Shown: positions 9,065 to 17,949, numbered from the stretch's first letter. The stretch: DNA of 64,000 nt from JAJPKK01 sp963787675 (GCA_963787675.1 CAWBDV010000004.1:62001-126000), one strand, 5' to 3'. Program-made: numbers and translations. Notes: generated by a model not told the origin, from the sequence alone.

Positions 9065-9280
9065 ATGTGGGGCAAGACCGAATCGCTTCGCTTCGATGTT
9101 ATGATGGGCCTCCGCAAGGGCCTGGCATTGATCCGCGGCATGCGACGCTCGCTCACCGAAGACGAGCAACAGCGCGTGGCCGGAGCGATCGTCGAGCACC
9201 TCGGACAAAGCAACTGGAAGATCGAGCAGGGACCGCCGGCCGACGGCGGAAGGGCGATTATGGGCAAGACGGAACAATAG
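9065..9280 (+). CDS. small conserved-looking protein, unknown function
   Basis: 71 aa from ATG 9065, with GAGGGG as ribosome binding site. The sequence is mostly helical and charged (MWGKTESLRFDVMMGLRKGL, then EDEQQRVAGAIVEHL), with no signal peptide, membrane helix or motif I can name. An ATG or GTG frame begins earlier, but it would read through the terminator hairpin, so this start is chosen. Synthesis would depend on read-through of the hairpin immediately upstream. The nearby GTTC-N7-GTTC box suggests DNA-damage control, which is inference only. Confidence 0.55.
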   Translation: MWGKTESLRFDVMMGLRKGLALIRGMRRSLTEDEQQRVAGAIVEHLGQSNWKIEQGPPADGGRAIMGKTEQ

Positions 9281-9380
9281 GCTGACGCAATGACACCTAA
9301 GTGCGTCAGTTTGATGAGATCATCGGAATGACGATGAAAGGTGGAAGGACGACGGTGCAGGAAGCTGAAGAGGTACGCAG

Positions 9381-9980
9381 ATGGCCATAGTTTCAAAAAT
9401 CAGCCATACAACCGATGAAATAAAGTGGTTAGTACCAATGTTCCAAGCGCTGGAGTCGGTTATAGGTCACTTTACACGCTGGAACGAAGAACCCCCTTAT
9501 TGGTATAACGAAGCAGCGAGCGTTTCGTTGTTAGTGGCAGCGGCCTCGCAGCGAAATTATATAGCAATATCTGACTATAGACGCTATAAATATCACAAAG
9601 GCAACGATTCAAAAGGCAGATGTGATTTACTCGTCGGAAGAGGCAATTTGTGGCTAGAAGCAGAGGCTAAACAATCGTATTTGCGTATGGGAGCCGGTCC
9701 ACATTATTTGACGAAGGGATTACAAAAGGCTTGCAACGACGCCAAAAAGCTTTGGCGCACCAAGCGTAGGGCAGGCTTACTTTTTACTATTTTAAGTTTA
9801 TCAAAAGAGCAGGCTAAGACATTTAATTTATCGCAGTTTACTAATGTGCTTGATGGCGCAAAAGGGAAGGCCGACATATGTTGGTACTGGTACGATACTC
9901 GCTGCATGCAGCCATTATACAAAGATGTTGATAATGACAGATATTATCCTGGCTTTGCCATCCTGTTGAAAAAATGTTGA
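9381..9980 (+). CDS. uncharacterised protein, possible PD-(D/E)XK nuclease fold
   Basis: The 199-aa protein is clearly more A/T-rich than the chromosome around it. A possible nuclease core is seen at about 75-95: CDLLVGRG followed by LWLEAEAKQ, i.e. Asp, a short gap and E-x-K, as in PD-(D/E)XK enzymes. No second domain, signal or membrane segment is seen. GAAGAGG stands just upstream of the ATG at 9381. It is followed by a hairpin and then, convergently, by the broken GHKL-ATPase gene, so it is probably part of the same accessory island. Confidence 0.6.
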   Translation: MAIVSKISHTTDEIKWLVPMFQALESVIGHFTRWNEEPPYWYNEAASVSLLVAAASQRNYIAISDYRRYKYHKGNDSKGRCDLLVGRGNLWLEAEAKQSYLRMGAGPHYLTKGLQKACNDAKKLWRTKRRAGLLFTILSLSKEQAKTFNLSQFTNVLDGAKGKADICWYWYDTRCMQPLYKDVDNDRYYPGFAILLKKC

Positions 9981-9993
9981 TCTCGCTAGGTGG

Positions 9994-10017
9994 GGCTGAT
10001 AAAATCATTTATCAGCC
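9994..10017. terminator. inverted repeat after the nuclease-like gene
   Basis: A perfect 10-bp stem GGCTGATAAA/TTTATCAGCC with an ATCA loop begins 14 bp after the stop codon at 9980. No T-tract follows, so termination is probable rather than certain. It also lies between two convergent genes. Confidence 0.55.
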
Positions 10018-11565
10018 ATCGCTGACGATTTGGATTTTGGTGCTGGCCGATCGGGCGCGATCTATCGCGAACCAGCATCTGCCGTTTCGCGAAAGAAGTT
10101 CGGATGGTCTCAGTCCGCGCTAAAGAAGCTCCTTCCTGTTATGCCCGCTTTGTCGAAGAACGCCTGATTTCTGGCCCTTGCATCCCTTAGAAGATCATCC
10201 CAACCAATCAACTCGATAGTTCCGAGAAAACCACTATTCGGCCGATAAATTCGACCCCGCCCGTCCGTCGTACGTTGCCAGGAAAATGTCCATTTAAAAC
10301 AATAAAATATTGTTTTCTGATCGAGCTGTATCGGACGACCGCGCACATCTTTTAGCGACCCCCGATTGAAGCGCCCGAACATACCGCTCGACCTGGAATT
10401 GCGGGTGTTCACTATCTGCGTAAGACGATCGTCCGGGTCGCTTGAATTCAACTAACAGAACCTTTGAAGGTTCATCCGTTTGACGAAGCCCGTGGACATA
10501 ATCGAAGATCAATATGTCCGGACGATCTTGATTTTTGATCGCATCGGTAAGACTTGCAAAATCAACATCAGAATTGAAGTACTGTGCAAACGTGAGTCGC
10601 TCATCAACGATCCAAAGATCGTGTGAGGCTGCAGGCTCGACTTTTCTATCACCACTTCCAATTGTATTCACCCTCAGCGGGCAAATGAAAGAATGCAGAA
10701 TATCTTCTCTTTGGTAGGCACTATCGCAAGTATCATCCCTAACCTTCTCAAGAAGGATTTCAATGAAATCTAAGACGACCTTTCGTCTAACGATATACTC
10801 GGCAAGACTACGCTGCTCCGCCTCTTCAATGGCCTTTCCGGCGTCGGCTATCGCCGCCGCGAAAGTATTCGCATCGGATGTCCCTTCTTTGAGACGGGTC
10901 AGCACAGAACGTATTTTATCTGCTTGGCGCTCGTCCCGGCGGTACCTCTCTCGAGCTAGGTGCCCGTAAATCGCATCTTCTTTCAACTCGCCAGAAGGGA
11001 CCCGTTTCTGCAATTCATCGGTATCCCCGAACGCAACCGAAGGATAAGTAGCGGTAATCTCTTCGATTTTCTTTCTTTGCTCACCCTTTAGCTCTGAAAT
11101 TGGCTTTTCGAGAAAAGCACTGATCTTATCGTAACATACGTCATTAATAATGTTATCAATAACAGCATCTTCAAAAATAAATGCCGTGCGCTCTTGATTG
11201 ACATTTTTATCCAGAAACTTGCCGGTCAGAATCGCGTGGAAGACATGATCGCCACTGTCTCCGAAATATTTTAATCCAAGCCTTCCGTCGATATTTTGCG
11301 AGTGAACCGTTCGATCATGAGCAATAAAGTGGACGAAGTGCATTCCCTTCAGGTCAGCGCTAGCAACTTTATCACATTCCATCAAAATAAGCTTGAGACT
11401 GCCATATTCATCAGTTTCGATAACAATTTCAGAGCTCTGACGATGAACGATATCCGCAATCGCACCTGGATATTCTCGTGTCTCATCTCCGACATGCACG
11501 GTTATCTTTGGGCATTGTCTGCTGATAAGCGCTGGCAAGAAATGCGAGGTAATACCGTTTCCATA

Positions 11566-12072
11566 TCAGAATGACCTAACGATGTAGGGGAAGGACGTGA
11601 TGGATTTCACGAGTCCGGGATTTCGAGTTATGTAGCCAATCGCTTCGCCGAGTTTGGCGTACACTGCGTCGATGGATTTGAGGGCGTAGTTTTTGAAGAT
11701 TTTCTCGCGGATTTCATCCCAGAGATTTTCCTTCGGGTTGAGTTCCGGCGCGTAGGGCGGCAGGAACAGCAATATAATGTTGCGGGGAACCACGAGGTCG
11801 CGGCAGCGATGGTTGGGGGCGCCATCAAGAACCAAAAGGATATCTTGCCGGGCAAACCTTCGCGACAGGACATTGAGGAAGCTCTGGAAGCACGCCGTGT
11901 TCGATGTCGGCATGATCAGATAAACGCATGTTCCGTCCTGCGGACAGACCGCGCCGTAGAGATGGATATATTCGCGAATGAGTTGCGAGGCGACGCCGGG
12001 CCTGATGCCGCGCGGCGCCCAGCATGGCCGTGGCCGGTTCATCCGGCCGAAACGCGCTTCATCGGCAAACAT
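11566..12072 (-). CDS. IS630 transposase, OrfB (DDE catalytic part)
   Basis: 168 aa from its first ATG, but the open frame extends upstream to the slip site near 12140. The DDE residues are visible: FADEARFGR, LVLDGAPNH and PYAPELNPKENLWDEIREK. It is in the -1 frame relative to OrfA, so the active enzyme is probably an OrfA-OrfB fusion made by frameshifting. Stop at 11566-11568, 14 bp from the left end. Confidence 0.88.
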   Translation of the reverse strand: MFADEARFGRMNRPRPCWAPRGIRPGVASQLIREYIHLYGAVCPQDGTCVYLIMPTSNTACFQSFLNVLSRRFARQDILLVLDGAPNHRCRDLVVPRNIILLFLPPYAPELNPKENLWDEIREKIFKNYALKSIDAVYAKLGEAIGYITRNPGLVKSITSFPYIVRSF

Positions 12073-12119
12073 GATCCGCAGCCGCCGCCCACGTCGGGCC
12101 GCCGCCTGCCGGGCCCTCT

Positions 12120-12611
12120 CTACGGCGCGTGGGAAGCGGCTTTTTTAAAATCATCTTGGGCGGCGAGGTCGCGTCGGGGATGAAATGGACGCGGTGTCAG
12201 CTTGCGCCAGCCGTGCCGGGCCAGAAGATTGTAGACCGTGCTGTTGCTGGTTGGGTGTCCGATGGCCTGCTCATAGGCGGCCTTGAGATCGTGGACGTTC
12301 AACATCTCGCCGGCTCCGGCCACCTTGCCAAACCGCGCCAGCAAGGCCTCTTCTTCAGATAAAGTCATATTCTCGCGCTGCCGTCCGCCAATCGGCTTTG
12401 GTTTGAGCGCCTTGATCCCACCCCTGTCATAAGCCATGTGCGCGCGGTTCACAGTGCTCAACGAAACGCCCATCGCCGCCGCAATCGCCGGCTGCGTCAT
12501 GTCGCTCTCGCGTAGCAGAACCATCTGAATGCGCTGGCGCTGGGCGACAGAAATTTTCCAGCGCAGCGCCGTTTTCAATTCCCGGATTTGCCGCTTGGTG
12601 CATTTGATCAT
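12120..12611 (-). CDS. IS630 transposase, OrfA (helix-turn-helix part)
   Basis: This 163-aa frame holds the N-terminal DNA-binding half of an IS630-type transposase: RQRIQMVLLRESDMTQPAIA and MGVSLSTVNRAHMAYDRGG form helix-turn-helix regions, followed by the HPTSNSTVYNLLARHGWRKL segment common in the family. It ends shortly after AAAAAAG at 12140-12146, where a -1 slip would join it to OrfB. Alone it lacks catalytic residues. Confidence 0.85.
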   Translation of the reverse strand: MIKCTKRQIRELKTALRWKISVAQRQRIQMVLLRESDMTQPAIAAAMGVSLSTVNRAHMAYDRGGIKALKPKPIGGRQRENMTLSEEEALLARFGKVAGAGEMLNVHDLKAAYEQAIGHPTSNSTVYNLLARHGWRKLTPRPFHPRRDLAAQDDFKKAASHAP

Positions 12612-13227
12612 CTGCTCCTCCGAATCAGATGATCGCAGCGAATCACGCTGCGCCGCTCAACCGCCTGCACCCAGGTACCGAAATGCTCGATTCAATCAGC
12701 TTTGGACTTGGTATAAGATGTTGAAAAATAAAGCCTCCACGACCGGGAAACTTTTCTTGGTATCCGTTCGGGCGCAGTCCTTGAAAATGAACAAAAAAAG
12801 TAGAACCCTTTTCCTTGTTTGCATCGACGATTTTAAGGTCTTTGATTTGATTCTCTAACGCAAGCACAAAGCGAAACGATCTGCGCTTAAATCCGCGATC
12901 GATCCGAAATACACTAATTATTTCTATTTGCTCGAAGCAATCCAGCCATAGCAACCGACCTACACCCTTTCCACCAATATGCATTTTATTGTCAGTGTCC
13001 GTCGTCGTGAAAGCTTTCCAGTTGTCCTCATCTAGCCCTAATCCGTTATCCTCTCTACCGAGGCCGAGACGTTCTCCTTCTTTCGATCGGTAGAAACCGT
13101 GATTACTGCCCGGCCATCTCGCGAGACATTGTCGCCGAACTTGGCTTGGGTAGAGTGAATGGCATTACTAACCGCCTCGAACAACGGCTGTAGAGCGCCC
13201 GCTACGTTTGTAGGCTTGGGCAGTCGC

Positions 13228-13416
13228 TCAATTCGTTTGACGAGGTTTGATCGGAGGGAGGTCACGGAGAAAATCTAAGTAACATTGGCCAACCAAATCT
13301 AGGCTGGCCGGCCCGACGTGCGCAAGCGTTAAAGTAGAAAAATGCAATTTCCGGTAACAGCGTCGTGTTCCGATCACTTCACCATCGTCATCAATAGATT
13401 GTAACGCTTTGAGCAC
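13228..13416 (-). pseudogene. possible remnant of a gene upstream of the GHKL ATPase
   Basis: A 62-codon A/T-richer frame begins seven bases from the gcdH stop codon and overlaps the GHKL start by 38 bp. It has no clear start signal and no recognised domain (DDDGEVIGTRRCYRKLHF). The 4-bp-scale overlap style suggests the tail of a former operon partner cut off at the island edge. It could equally be chance. Confidence 0.3.
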
Positions 13417-13422
13417 ACCCCC

Positions 13423-14674
13423 TCACGAAAACGCCTGTATCCCCGTCTGCGCGCGCCCCAGGATCAGCGCGTGAATATCGTGCGTGCCTTCGTACGTGTT
13501 CACGGTCTCCAGATTCATCAGGTGGCGCATCACGTGGTACTCGATCTGGATGCCGTTGCCGCCGTGCATGTCGCGGGCGGCGCGGGCGATGTCGAGGGCC
13601 TTGCCGGTGTTGTTGCGCTTGATGAGCGAGATCATCTCCGGCGTCGCGGTGCCCTCGTCCATGAGGCGGCCGACGCGGAGCGCGGCCTGCAGGCCGAGCG
13701 CGATTTCGGTCTGCATGTCGGCGAGCTTCTTCTGCACGAGCTGGGTCGCGGCGAGCGGGCGGCCGAACTGCTTGCGGTCGAGCGTGTATTGCCGCGCGCG
13801 AAACCAGCAGTCTTCCGCCGCGCCCATGACGCCGAGCGCGATGCCGTAGCGGGCGCGGGTGAGGCAGCCGAACGGGCCGCGCAGGCCGGTGACGTTGGGG
13901 AGCAACGCTCGATTCCGGCACGACGACGCCGTCCATGACGACTTCGCCGGTGGTCGAGGCGCGCAGCGACAGCTTGCCGCCGATCTTCGGCGCCGAGAGG
14001 CCCTTCATGCCTTTTTCGAGGATGAAGCCGCGGATGTCGTCGCCGTGGGCACCGGACTTCGCCCAGATGACGAAGACGTCGGCGAGCGGCGCGTTCGAGA
14101 TCCAGGTCTTGGTGCCGCTGAGCCGGTAGCCGTCCGCGACCTTTTCGGCGCGCGTCTTCATGCCGGCGGGATCGGAGCCGGCATCGGGCTCGGTGAGGCC
14201 GAAGCAGCCGACGAGTTCGCCGGTCGCAAGGCGCGGCAGATAGGTCTTGCGCTGGGTCTCGTCGCCATAGGTGTAGATCGGATACATCACGAGCGAGGAC
14301 TGCACGCTCATCATGGAGCGGTAGCCGGAATCGACGCGCTCGACCTCGCGCGCGACGAGGCCGTAGGAGACGTAGCCCGCCTCGGCGCCGCCATAGGCTT
14401 CGGGGATCGTGACGGCGAGGAGGCCGAGCGCGCCCATCTCGCGAAAAATCTCGCGGTCGCTCTTCTCCTGCAGGAAGGCATCGATGACGCGCGGCGCGAG
14501 CTTGTCCTGCGCGAAGCCGCGCGCGGTGTCGCGGATCAGCCGCTCGTCCTCGGTGAGCAGATCGTCGAAGCGCAGCGGATCGTCCCACTGGAAGGCGGCT
14601 TTCGCGGACTTGGTCGCGGACTTTGTCGCGGACTTGGCGGGCTTTGCTCCGGACGTCTGCTCGGCCATGGTCAT
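13423..14674 (-). pseudogene. gcdH: glutaryl-CoA dehydrogenase, single-base frameshift
   Basis: An acyl-CoA dehydrogenase of the glutaryl-CoA type: GCFGLTEPDAGSDP and TKTWISNAPLADVFVIWAKS in the first frame, then SLIKRNNTGKALDIARAARD and TYEGTHDIHALILGRAQTG in the second, including the catalytic-base glutamate. It would oxidise and decarboxylate glutaryl-CoA to crotonyl-CoA in lysine/tryptophan breakdown. Near 13906-13909 one extra base (ESAGCG-TTGCTC) breaks the frame between PES and LLPNVTGL. Total length 1252 bp is 3n+1. The start at 14674 has AAGGAG eight bases upstream. The N-terminus has a KSATKSATKSAK repeat. Real mutation and sequencing error both fit. Confidence 0.85.
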
Positions 14675-14688
14675 CGAACGCGCTCCTT

Positions 14689-14734
14689 CATCGGTTTCTG
14701 CATCGGTTTCTGCATCGGTTCTGCATCGGTTCTG
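14689..14734. repeat. four tandem copies of an 11-12 bp unit
   Basis: CATCGGTTTCTG occurs twice, then CATCGGTTCTG twice (12, 12, 11 and 11 bp), ending 15 bp upstream of the gcdH start codon. The location is in the leader or promoter of gcdH on the minus strand. Confidence 0.9.
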
Positions 14735-14860
14735 CGTCATGCTATATGCCGCCTGAACCGGGATGGGAGCAAGGCGGCCGAACGGCCTGCCGATCAGGTC
14801 GATCAATGGCCGCAGTTCCTGCGCCGGCGGAAAGTTTCGAGTCTCGCGAACGATGTGGTC

Positions 14861-17164
14861 ATGACCGCCGGCAACAACAAATACATCGGCCAGTCCGTGC
14901 TGCGCCTCGAGGACCCGCCGCTGGTCCGCGGGCGCGGGCGGTTTGCCGGCGACATCTCGTTTCCCCATCAGCTTCACATGCGCATGGCGCGCTCAGCGAT
15001 AGCGCATGGGCGGATCGTGTCGATCGATGCGCGCGCGGCGCTGGCGATCCCCGGCGTGCACGCCGTCTGGACCGCGGCCGACATCGCCGACATCCCGCCG
15101 ATCGATTTCCGCGAAGGGCGGATCGAGAAGCTTGAGCCTTATCGCCAGCCGGTGCTGGCGACGGACCGCGTGCGCTATGTCGGCGAGCCGGTCGCGGCGG
15201 TCTTCGCGGCCGATCCCTATGTCGCCGAGGATGCCGCCGATCTCGTCGCGATCGAGATCGAGGAACTGCCGGTGCTGCTCGATGCCGGCGCGGAGCCGGC
15301 CGAATTCTCGGCCGGGCACGGGACCGAAGCGGCGATCGTGCGTCAGGGCTACGGCGACATCGACGCCATGATGACGCGCGCCCATCGGATCATCGAAGTC
15401 GATCTCGTGGTCGGCCGCCATTCCGGCGTGCCGATCGAGACGCGCGGCGCCATCGGCCGCCACGACAAGTCGCGCGACATCGTCGAACTGTTCGGCGCGG
15501 CGAAAGTGCCGCACCGCATTCGCGAGCTCTTATCGCTGCTGCTGCGGCGGCCGCCGTCGTCGATCCACATCCATGAATCGCACGTCGGCGGCGGGTTCGG
15601 CGTGCGCGGCGAGCTTTATCCCGAGGACGTGCTGGTGTGCGCGGCCGCGATGCGGCTCGGCCGCCCGGTAAAATGGATCGAGGATCGGCGCGAGCATCTG
15701 TTCGCGGCCAACCATTCGCGCCAGCAGCGCCACAAGGTTCGCGCCGGCGTCGACGCGAACGGCGTCATCCTCGCGCTCGACGACGAGTTCTGGCACGACC
15801 AGGGCGCCTATGTCCGCACCCACGCGACCCGCGTCGCGATGATGGCGAGCGGCATTCTTCCCGGCCCCTATCGGATACCGGCCTATCGCTCGGTCGGCCA
15901 TTTCCGCCTGACGAACAAGACGCCGGCGGCGACCTACCGTGCGCCCGGCCGCTACGAGACGACGTTCGTGCGCGAGCGCCTCGTCGAGGCGATCGCGCAT
16001 CGGCTCAATCTCGATTCGGTCGAAGTGCGCCGGCGCAACACCATCACGCCAGCCGAAATGCCCTATCCGCGCCCGCTCGAAGTTTTGGGCGAGGAGCTCG
16101 AGCACGACACCGGCCACTATATCGGCCTCCTCGACAAGGTTTTGGCGCAGATGTCCTGGAACGAGCTCCAGGCCGATCTGCGCGCGCGCCGCGCCGGGGG
16201 CGAACTCGTCGGCGCCGGCGTCGCCATGTTCGTGGAGAAGAGCGGGCTTGGCCCCGCCGACGGCGTGCGCATCTCGGTCGACACCTCCGGCCGGGTCGAA
16301 GTGGTGACCGGCGGCGCGTCGATCGGCCAGGGGTTCGAGACCGTGGTGGCCCAGGTCGCGGCGGAGATGATCGGGGTCGACTACCGCCACGTGCGCGTCA
16401 TCCACGGCCAGACCGACAAGATCGAATTCGGCCTCGGCGCGCATGCCTCGCGCGCGACGGTGATGACCGCCTCGGCGACGCGGGTCGCTGCGCTCAATGT
16501 GCGCGCGAAGGCGCTCGACATGGCGGGGCAGCTCATGCAGGCCGCGCCCGGCGACCTCGACATCGTCGACGGCATCGTCATGCGGCGCGACGGCGGCGCC
16601 TCGATGTCGCTTGCCGACGTGGCGACCGCGCTCATGCCGGCGTCGCCCGCGCGCAACGGCCGTACGCCCGGCCTCTCCGCCGAAGGCTGGCACCATACCG
16701 ATCACCAGGTCTATCCGTATGGCAGCCATGTCGCGGTGGTGAAGGTCGACCGCGACACCGGCGGCGTCGAGGTGCTGCGGTACGTCATCGGCTATGACGT
16801 CGGCCGCGCCATCAATCCCATGCTGGTGAAGGGACAGGTGGCCGGCGGCTTCATGCAGGGGCTCGGCGGCGCGCTCTACGAAGAGTTCTGCTACAGCGAG
16901 CGCGGCGATCCGCTCAACCTGACGCTGGCCGACTACCTGATGCCGACTGCCCAGGAGGCGCCGCCGATGGAGATCGTCCTCACCGAGGATTTCCCCGCCG
17001 ACCGCAATGCGCTCGGCATCAAGGGCGCGGGCGAGAGCGGCATCACCGCCGTCGGCGCGGCGATCGCCAACGCGGTCGAAGATGCGATCGGCATGCCCGG
17101 CGCGATCACCGAACTGCCGATCACGCCGCAGCGGCTGAAGGCCATACTCGCGTCGCGAGAATAA
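14861..17164 (+). CDS. xanthine dehydrogenase-family molybdopterin-binding large subunit
   Basis: 767 aa from ATG 14861, giving MTAGNNKYIGQSVLRLEDPP. A much longer open frame extends upstream but crosses gcdH antisense and is not used. Typical molybdenum hydroxylase motifs are LVRGRGRFAGDI, HVGGGFGVRGE, YRAPGRYE and the C-terminal KGAGESG with the catalytic glutamate. It would hydroxylate a heteroaromatic or CoA-linked substrate using molybdopterin cytosine dinucleotide. The 2Fe-2S small subunit lies 2.4 kb downstream, beyond a UbiD-type gene. No FAD subunit is nearby. The substrate cannot be told. Confidence 0.9.
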   Translation: MTAGNNKYIGQSVLRLEDPPLVRGRGRFAGDISFPHQLHMRMARSAIAHGRIVSIDARAALAIPGVHAVWTAADIADIPPIDFREGRIEKLEPYRQPVLATDRVRYVGEPVAAVFAADPYVAEDAADLVAIEIEELPVLLDAGAEPAEFSAGHGTEAAIVRQGYGDIDAMMTRAHRIIEVDLVVGRHSGVPIETRGAIGRHDKSRDIVELFGAAKVPHRIRELLSLLLRRPPSSIHIHESHVGGGFGVRGELYPEDVLVCAAAMRLGRPVKWIEDRREHLFAANHSRQQRHKVRAGVDANGVILALDDEFWHDQGAYVRTHATRVAMMASGILPGPYRIPAYRSVGHFRLTNKTPAATYRAPGRYETTFVRERLVEAIAHRLNLDSVEVRRRNTITPAEMPYPRPLEVLGEELEHDTGHYIGLLDKVLAQMSWNELQADLRARRAGGELVGAGVAMFVEKSGLGPADGVRISVDTSGRVEVVTGGASIGQGFETVVAQVAAEMIGVDYRHVRVIHGQTDKIEFGLGAHASRATVMTASATRVAALNVRAKALDMAGQLMQAAPGDLDIVDGIVMRRDGGASMSLADVATALMPASPARNGRTPGLSAEGWHHTDHQVYPYGSHVAVVKVDRDTGGVEVLRYVIGYDVGRAINPMLVKGQVAGGFMQGLGGALYEEFCYSERGDPLNLTLADYLMPTAQEAPPMEIVLTEDFPADRNALGIKGAGESGITAVGAAIANAVEDAIGMPGAITELPITPQRLKAILASRE

Positions 17165-17380
17165 GACCGAGACAGAATCATTGACTCGTCATGCCCGCGA
17201 CAAGCGTGACTTGTCCCGGCCGTGACGACGCGAAGGGGGCACGAATTTTGCCGTTTGATATAAGTCGGACGGTCGACTGTCAGCAGGCGGACTTTAGGGA
17301 ACCCGCGCCGACAAGTTCCATCCTGACTGGTCTGCGCCGTCCGTCAGGAACGGTTCCATTGCCTCATTGGTTTCCTCGGC

Positions 17381-17590
17381 ATGAAACCGACCCGATATCG
17401 CGAATTCGCCCGGGACTGCGAGCGCCTCGCGGGCCGCGCCAAATCCGAGGAAGAACGCCGGATCCTTTTGGCGATGGCGAACACATGGCACCAGCTTGCC
17501 GAGGAAGCTGACAAGCGACCATCCAAATCGGAGCCCATGGTCCGAGGAAGGACGGATACGGGAACCAGCGAGGAAACAAGCGGGAATTAG
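17381..17590 (+). CDS. small helical protein, paralogue of its convergent neighbour
   Basis: 69 aa starting MKPTRYREFARDCERLAGRA. It shares the pattern YRxFAxxC-xxxA...R.....MAxxWxxLAEE with the protein encoded convergently at 17587-17769, so the two are paralogues. No known motif is recognised. Similar short proteins are frequent in rhizobial genomes, by recollection. Its stop codon overlaps the neighbour's stop. Confidence 0.6.
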   Translation: MKPTRYREFARDCERLAGRAKSEEERRILLAMANTWHQLAEEADKRPSKSEPMVRGRTDTGTSEETSGN

Positions 17591-17769
17591 GCATCACCAT
17601 TGCGGACGGCGTCGTCATCCGCGATCAACCCCTCCCTATATTCTTCTGCAAGACGGAACCAAACCTGCGCCATCTGCATAAAGAGGGCGCGGGTTTGGTT
17701 GTCTTGTGTGGTATTCGCCATCGTCACGCATGCTTCGGCAAAGTGGCGATACTGGTCTGATTTCCCCAT
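17587..17769 (-). CDS. small helical protein, paralogue of its convergent neighbour
   Basis: 60 aa from ATG 17769 (MGKSDQYRHFAEACVTMAN). A start nine codons earlier is possible, but this one has GGAAGGGG upstream. Matching residues with 17381-17590 include YR, FA, Cys, MA and W-x-x-LAEE. The TAA stop (17587-17589) overlaps the TAG stop of the other gene (17588-17590). Confidence 0.58.
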   Translation of the reverse strand: MGKSDQYRHFAEACVTMANTTQDNQTRALFMQMAQVWFRLAEEYREGLIADDDAVRNGDA

Positions 17770-17949
17770 TAGAACGCGTCCCCTTCCGCAGCGCAAACGC
17801 GGATCGGGCGATCTCGTTCCAGTTCCCGCGGGCGAGTTGACGAGCGCCAGTCAGTTCCATTAATTGAAAAAATTCCTTATCGACGATGGCCGGCACGGTG
17901 AGGCCTCACGGGCTGCCGGTTCGTCCTTCGTTCGTCCTTGGAGCTGCGC

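Larger units (their letters stand above)
11552..12713 (-). mobile_element. IS630-family insertion sequence
   Basis: 1162 bp with imperfect terminal inverted repeats: inward from 11553 TACCGTTTCCATATCAGA, and inward from 12713 TACCAAGTCCAAAGCTGA (16 of the first 22 positions agree). It is flanked by TA at 11550-11551 and 12714-12715. Removing the element and one TA rejoins the interrupted ATPase gene in frame as FQHL-TSHFLPALIS. This is the target-site pattern of IS630/Tc1 elements. Two overlapping transposase frames fill it. Confidence 0.92.
10110..13265 (-). pseudogene. GHKL ATPase with C-terminal PD-(D/E)XK-like domain, broken by IS630 and two frameshifts
   Basis: Piecing the frames together gives about 662 aa. 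The N-terminal GHKL ATPase shows all boxes: EAVSNAIHS (N box), DNGLGL (G1) and GGKGVGRLLW (G2). The C-terminal part has RPDILIFDYV and LLVEFKRPGR, a PD-(D/E)XK-type core, then VERYVRALQSG and GRPIQLDQ. Three lesions are visible: an extra AG in the AGAGAG run at 13051-13056, the IS insertion at 11552-12713, and an extra A in the A-run at 10350-10353. Repairing them gives one continuous frame. GHKL-nuclease fusions occur in prokaryotic conflict and restriction systems, so antiviral origin is inferred. It is A/T-rich and probably acquired. Confidence 0.82.

Noticed and set aside
13859..14860. Long N-terminal extension of the molybdenum hydroxylase frame
   Set aside because: It is antisense to gcdH, Arg/Ala/Gly-rich and unlike the family. 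The family N-terminus begins at 14861.
15530..16729. Minus-strand frame of about 400 codons
   Set aside because: Antisense to the molybdenum hydroxylase large subunit, His/Arg/Asp-rich, no motif.
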